From: Chloroflexota bacterium
GTDB taxonomy: Bacteria; Chloroflexota; Anaerolineae; UBA1429
DNA length: 17,309 bases
Reading direction: 5' to 3'
Assembly (NCBI GenBank): GCA_012513595.1
Contig: JAAZBY010000244.1
Coordinates: forward strand, 1-17,309
Made by a program: the position numbers and the translations under genes. The notes beneath the pieces are model-generated. The model worked only from the letters and a program-made list of their open reading frames with translations, did no database searches and was not told the origin of the DNA. Position 1 is the stretch's first letter. Each line of letters opens with the position of its first letter. Positions 14,576 to 17,309 of the stretch are shown here, in pieces.

Positions 14576-15868
14576 TCAGCGGGACGGATCGACGACCCGC
14601 CCCATGAACAGAATCGCCCCCGTATCCACGTCGCGAATCAGGAAGAGAAACGGCTGATCGACGATCATGGGGATCGGCTGCTCAGGCATTGCCCCGGCAG
14701 GGGCAACCACTGCGGTGGCCGCCGCCGCCTCGGTACCGGCCTCCGACACGTCCACAAAGGCCTTGTGGACCACCTCGCTCAAGAAAAGGTCCCGCGACCC
14801 GTCCATCCCCGCCAAGTTGGCGATGCCCGGCTCAAAGGCATCGGTCATGCCCAGTGCCTCGAGCGCCTCACGCAGTGAAAACGCTGACTCGCAGCGGAAC
14901 CGGGGCAGGCCGAGGTCGAGGAGCGCGTACGAATCCAGGCTCGCCAGGATGGCGCCCAGCTGCTCGCCGTCCAGCGCCCCCTGGAACGCGTCGAAACGCC
15001 CCGGGTCCGGCACGATGATGGTCATGACCAACGAGCTGCTGATATAGGGGAGATCGAAGGCCCGGTAGCCCGCCGCCTGCACGTAACGCAGCCGCTCCTC
15101 CTGGCGCATCATCGGCACGCTGACCTTGCTGCCGTCCGGAGGGAAGAAGGATACCTCAGTGGTCCTGGCAGGGTTGAACGGCTCGCGCCAGGAGGCCTGA
15201 AAGTAGATCGCATTGGTCAGCACAAGCCGCGTGAGCTCGTTCAGCGCCCCGGCGGGGATCAGATCGCGGATGTGCCCCTCGGTCTGCTCGGCGACCCAGG
15301 CGTTGATGGTGCCCCGGGCCTTCTCGGCCGCCTGCACATAGTCCACCAGGCGCACCCCGGCGTCATACTGCGAAGCGAGCAGGTCGAGGAACTCGGTACG
15401 GAACTCCTTGCCTTGCTGGGCCCACAACGCATTGGCGACGTGCAGGCGGAAACCGGTCCCCTCGTACTCTCCCGTCTGCTCCGCACGGCTGGCCAGGGCC
15501 AGCCCCAGGGCGTTGTAGGCGGGGTGCACCTTGTCTCCCAGGAGCTCAAGGCGCATCACTTCCCTCATCTGTCGCTCGGTCTCCCCCTCGGCCCCTGCAT
15601 AGGTCATCGCCAGAGCCTGGGCGATGGAGTGCGGCGAGAAGAACAGGTTCCCCTCGGTACGGCGCAACGCCCCGTACAGGTTTACGGCGAGCTCGGCATT
15701 CGCGGAGGTCAGCAGGCGCACGTCATCGGCGTCGGCGGCCGGGGCCAGGTCGTGCTGCAGGCGCGAGCGCGCCACCCGGCCCGATGCGTCCGAGGCGACA
15801 GTGCCCGCACGGCAGCCCGTCACCGCCAGAACCAGGGCCAGGAGCAGGGCGCTGAGCGTTCGTCTCAT
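14576..15868 (-). CDS. Lipoprotein serpin (inhibitory-type serine protease inhibitor)
   Basis: This is a 430-residue protein with a lipoprotein signal peptide (MRRTLSALLLALVLAVTGC, lipid-modified Cys19), a linker, then a full serpin fold from about residue 50. Serpin landmarks include NLFFSPHSIAQALAMTYAGA (74-93), LVLTNAIYFQASW (215-227), the conserved breach segment LSEVVHKAFVDVSEAGTE (363-380) and the C-terminal DQPFLFLIRDVDTGAILFMG (404-423). The hinge of the reactive centre loop, EAGTEAAAAT (376-385), has the small residues needed for loop insertion, so it should be a true suicide inhibitor. The loop to the PF motif is three residues longer than in alpha-1-antitrypsin, so P1 is uncertain, around Gly392-Ala-Met394. 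It probably guards the cell surface against proteases, self or foreign. GGAGGG precedes the ATG. The lipoprotein gene 57 bp upstream may share its transcript. Confidence 0.92.
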   Translation of the reverse strand: MRRTLSALLLALVLAVTGCRAGTVASDASGRVARSRLQHDLAPAADADDVRLLTSANAELAVNLYGALRRTEGNLFFSPHSIAQALAMTYAGAEGETERQMREVMRLELLGDKVHPAYNALGLALASRAEQTGEYEGTGFRLHVANALWAQQGKEFRTEFLDLLASQYDAGVRLVDYVQAAEKARGTINAWVAEQTEGHIRDLIPAGALNELTRLVLTNAIYFQASWREPFNPARTTEVSFFPPDGSKVSVPMMRQEERLRYVQAAGYRAFDLPYISSSLVMTIIVPDPGRFDAFQGALDGEQLGAILASLDSYALLDLGLPRFRCESAFSLREALEALGMTDAFEPGIANLAGMDGSRDLFLSEVVHKAFVDVSEAGTEAAAATAVVAPAGAMPEQPIPMIVDQPFLFLIRDVDTGAILFMGRVVDPSR

Positions 15869-15925
15869 GTTCCCTCCAAAGGGATGTCAGGGTTGGGCGT
15901 CAGTCGTCGCCGTCCGCCGCCGGCG

Positions 15926-16594
15926 CTAGCCGGCGAAGGCCAGGCTCGTGGCGATCCCGACGATATGGTCGGCATCGCCGTAGATGACCAGGTAGGCGTA
16001 CACGTCTCCGCCGACCGTGCGAGGCGCCGGGTACGCCACGATGAGGCACGCCTCACCGGCCATCGCCGCGGGCTGATCGGCGGAGGGCAGGATAAGCCGC
16101 GCCGTCTGCCCGGCCACGATGAGGTGCTCGATAGCCGGTCGGCTGCCGTAGGGGAGGAGCTGGTGGTGCGCGGCCAGGTCTGCCACAGCGTCGATGGTGC
16201 CATCGGGAGACTGTGCCGCGTCCAGCTGCAGGAAGCCGTCCTGGCCGCCCAGCCGGCTGCCGTCGTAGCCGGGCAGCGGCTCCCAGGCCGCCGGATAGAG
16301 AAGCGTCACGCCATAGCGCTCACTCTCGAGCAGGCGGGTCGCCACGGGCGTACCGCCCGACGGGGTGGTGGTCGGTGCCGGAGTGCGGCTGGCGGTAAGG
16401 GCGCCGGTGGGCTCCTGCTGCACGTTGGTGCCCTCAGCCTGGTCAGGAGCCGGCGAGGTCGCCAGCGGGCCGGTCGCTGGCGCCGTGGCCGCGGCCGTCG
16501 GCAGAGCGGGCAGCGGCGTCGCCACAGGCGGCCGCCCGCACGACGTCACCGCGACCATAGCCAGGAGCCCAGCCAGAGGCAGCGCACGTCTCAT
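15926..16594 (-). CDS. Lipoprotein of unknown function
   Basis: I start this 222-residue protein at the ATG at 16594, which begins a classic lipoprotein signal (MRRALPLAGLLAMVAVTSCG, Cys19). The frame extends further upstream only as Arg/Pro-rich translation across a hairpin. Purine-rich GGGAAAGG lies upstream. Residues 20-85 are a disordered Ala/Pro/Thr linker. The folded part, about 90-222, opens with SERYGVTLLYPAAWEP and ends with VYAYLVIYGDADHIVGIATSLAF, a pattern like small PsbP/DcrB-like 'YGxxxxYPxxW' domains on bacterial lipoproteins. That resemblance is weak and no function follows from it. Its signal peptide is very similar to that of the downstream serpin; both would be displayed at the same membrane face. 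Confidence 0.75.
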   Translation of the reverse strand: MRRALPLAGLLAMVAVTSCGRPPVATPLPALPTAAATAPATGPLATSPAPDQAEGTNVQQEPTGALTASRTPAPTTTPSGGTPVATRLLESERYGVTLLYPAAWEPLPGYDGSRLGGQDGFLQLDAAQSPDGTIDAVADLAAHHQLLPYGSRPAIEHLIVAGQTARLILPSADQPAAMAGEACLIVAYPAPRTVGGDVYAYLVIYGDADHIVGIATSLAFAG

Positions 16595-16621
16595 CGTGAT
16601 GACCTTTCCCTTCTCCCGAAA

Positions 16622-16644
16622 CCGCCCGGCGCTGTGCCGGGCGG
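16622..16644 (-). terminator. Hairpin after the SWIM-like gene
   Basis: CCGCCCGGC (16622-16630) and GCCGGGCGG (16636-16644) form a perfect 9-bp stem with a 5-nt loop. On the minus strand it is 33 nt beyond the stop of the right-edge gene and is followed by GGTTTC, a short T run. It lies just before the lipoprotein gene's ribosome binding site, so it may act as a terminator or reduce read-through. Confidence 0.5.
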
Positions 16645-16677
16645 CGCAAGGGGGGCCGGCCGGCTCGCCGCGGCGGT

Positions 16678-17309
16678 CTACGGCAGCCCGGCGCCGGTCA
16701 ACTCTTCCTGTAGGGCGCGCAGCCGCCGGTGCTCGCCGCGGAACTGGGCGAACCACGCCTCCCACGCGGGCACCTCGCCCAGGCGCCCGTACAGCCGGCG
16801 CACCCGCTTCAGCACCCGGGCCGCCTCGGCGTAGGCCGGGCGCCCCCGCGAGTGCACCAGCGCGGCCACGTACGATAGGTACAGGCGAATGGCGTCATGC
16901 GGGCGGCCGGCCTCGGCCAATCGCGCGATGTCCACATGCAGGTCGAACTCGGCCGGGTCGCCGGGCAGCGGGCCCGCGTCAGCGTATCCCAGTGCCGCCT
17001 CAAGATCCTGCTCGGAGAGGGCGATGCTCAGGAGCAGCCGGTACCGCCCCTCTGTAGCAAGACGCTCGACGACCTCCGCCCGTTCCTGCTCCCAACGGCC
17101 AAGGCGCTGACTCAGCTCGCGGAGTTCCTGGTAGCGCTCCAGGCTGGGCTGCCGCCAAAAGAGCTGCGCGGCCAGGTCCCGCTCCGCGACGGGATCGTCC
17201 GAGGCCCGCGCCTGGTCCTTCAGCCACTCGATGGGCCGGTCATCGCGACCACTGGCGGCGCGGTCCACGACCAGGTCATGGGCCTCCCGGGGATGCCCAG
17301 CGCGCACGA
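16678..17309 (-). CDS. C-terminal part of a probable SWIM zinc-finger family protein (cut by window edge)
   Basis: The frame is open to the right edge; the GTG at 17307 is likely internal. The visible 209 residues are entirely helical and rich in Arg, Glu, Leu and Ala, consistent with TPR/HEAT-like helical repeats. The last part (AYAEAARVLKRVRRLYGRLG, then AWEAWFAQFRGEHRRLRALQ at about 181-200) resembles the C-terminus of large bacterial SWIM zinc-finger proteins. The diagnostic CxCx(n)CxH motif would lie outside the window, so the family is inferred from the tail only and another helical-repeat protein is possible. Confidence 0.55.
   Translation of the reverse strand, partial: VRAGHPREAHDLVVDRAASGRDDRPIEWLKDQARASDDPVAERDLAAQLFWRQPSLERYQELRELSQRLGRWEQERAEVVERLATEGRYRLLLSIALSEQDLEAALGYADAGPLPGDPAEFDLHVDIARLAEAGRPHDAIRLYLSYVAALVHSRGRPAYAEAARVLKRVRRLYGRLGEVPAWEAWFAQFRGEHRRLRALQEELTGAGLP

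Noticed and set aside
16595..16765. N-terminal extension of the lipoprotein before residue MRRALP
   Set aside because: It would bury the signal peptide behind 57 Arg/Pro-rich residues, crosses the hairpin at 16622-16644 and overlaps the end of the next gene.
15272..16834. 520-residue + strand open frame across the serpin and lipoprotein genes
   Set aside because: It spans two genes and the intergenic hairpin on the other strand and has no family features; typical GC-rich shadow frame.

Overview
The window is a GC-rich bacterial chromosomal segment (about two-thirds G+C by eye). Its genes are compact and mostly preceded by clear Shine-Dalgarno sequences. The protein content suggests a Chloroflexota bacterium (Anaerolineae/Caldilineae-like): a secreted C39-like peptidase ending in an NBR1-type Ig domain, a lipoprotein serpin, a GHL10-type glycosidase, a TadZ/CpaE-like ATPase and cysteine modules starting CPYLGL. 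This assignment is an inference; no rRNA, tRNA or other phylogenetic marker is present. I see no insertion sequence, phage gene, tRNA or CRISPR array.

Layout. At the left edge (+ strand) lies the 3' part of an MprF-like aminoacyl-phosphatidylglycerol synthase/flippase (1-2682). A good sigma70 promoter (2733-2761) follows, then an MFS exporter (2844-4106) and a perfect 14-bp terminator hairpin (4143-4174) shared with the convergent pair on the minus strand. That pair is a secreted GHL10 glycosidase (6824-5412) followed 25 bp later by an Asp-box sialidase-like protein (5386-4241), probably one operon. Diverging from it is a secreted C39-like peptidase with an NBR1 Ig domain (7018-8274). Converging on that gene is a metX-metW methionine operon (10143-8318) with a TGATG overlap, its own promoter (10345-10373) and a leader of about 195 nt.

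The most unusual gene is 13735-10487 on the minus strand. It encodes a protein of about 1082 residues: a degenerate receiver domain, a TadZ/CpaE-like (ParA/MinD superfamily) ATPase, five copies of a cysteine module with exactly constant spacing (C-x21-C-x17-C-x7-C), and a C-terminal membrane anchor. No pilus genes surround it. A well-placed internal ribosome binding site and ATG at the ATPase/module boundary could yield a module-only product. Upstream is a leader of about 490 bp without a gene, containing inverted and direct repeats. This leads into two very small tandem membrane-peptide genes on the + strand (14230-14316 and 14334-14525).

The right end (minus strand) carries an inhibitory-type lipoprotein serpin (15868-14576), a second lipoprotein just upstream of it (16594-15926), a terminator-like hairpin, and the C-terminal part of what looks like a SWIM zinc-finger family protein running off the window (17309-16678). 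Overall the segment is rich in envelope and extracytoplasmic functions (lipid modification, export, glycan cleavage, proteolysis and protease inhibition), with one housekeeping methionine operon inside it.
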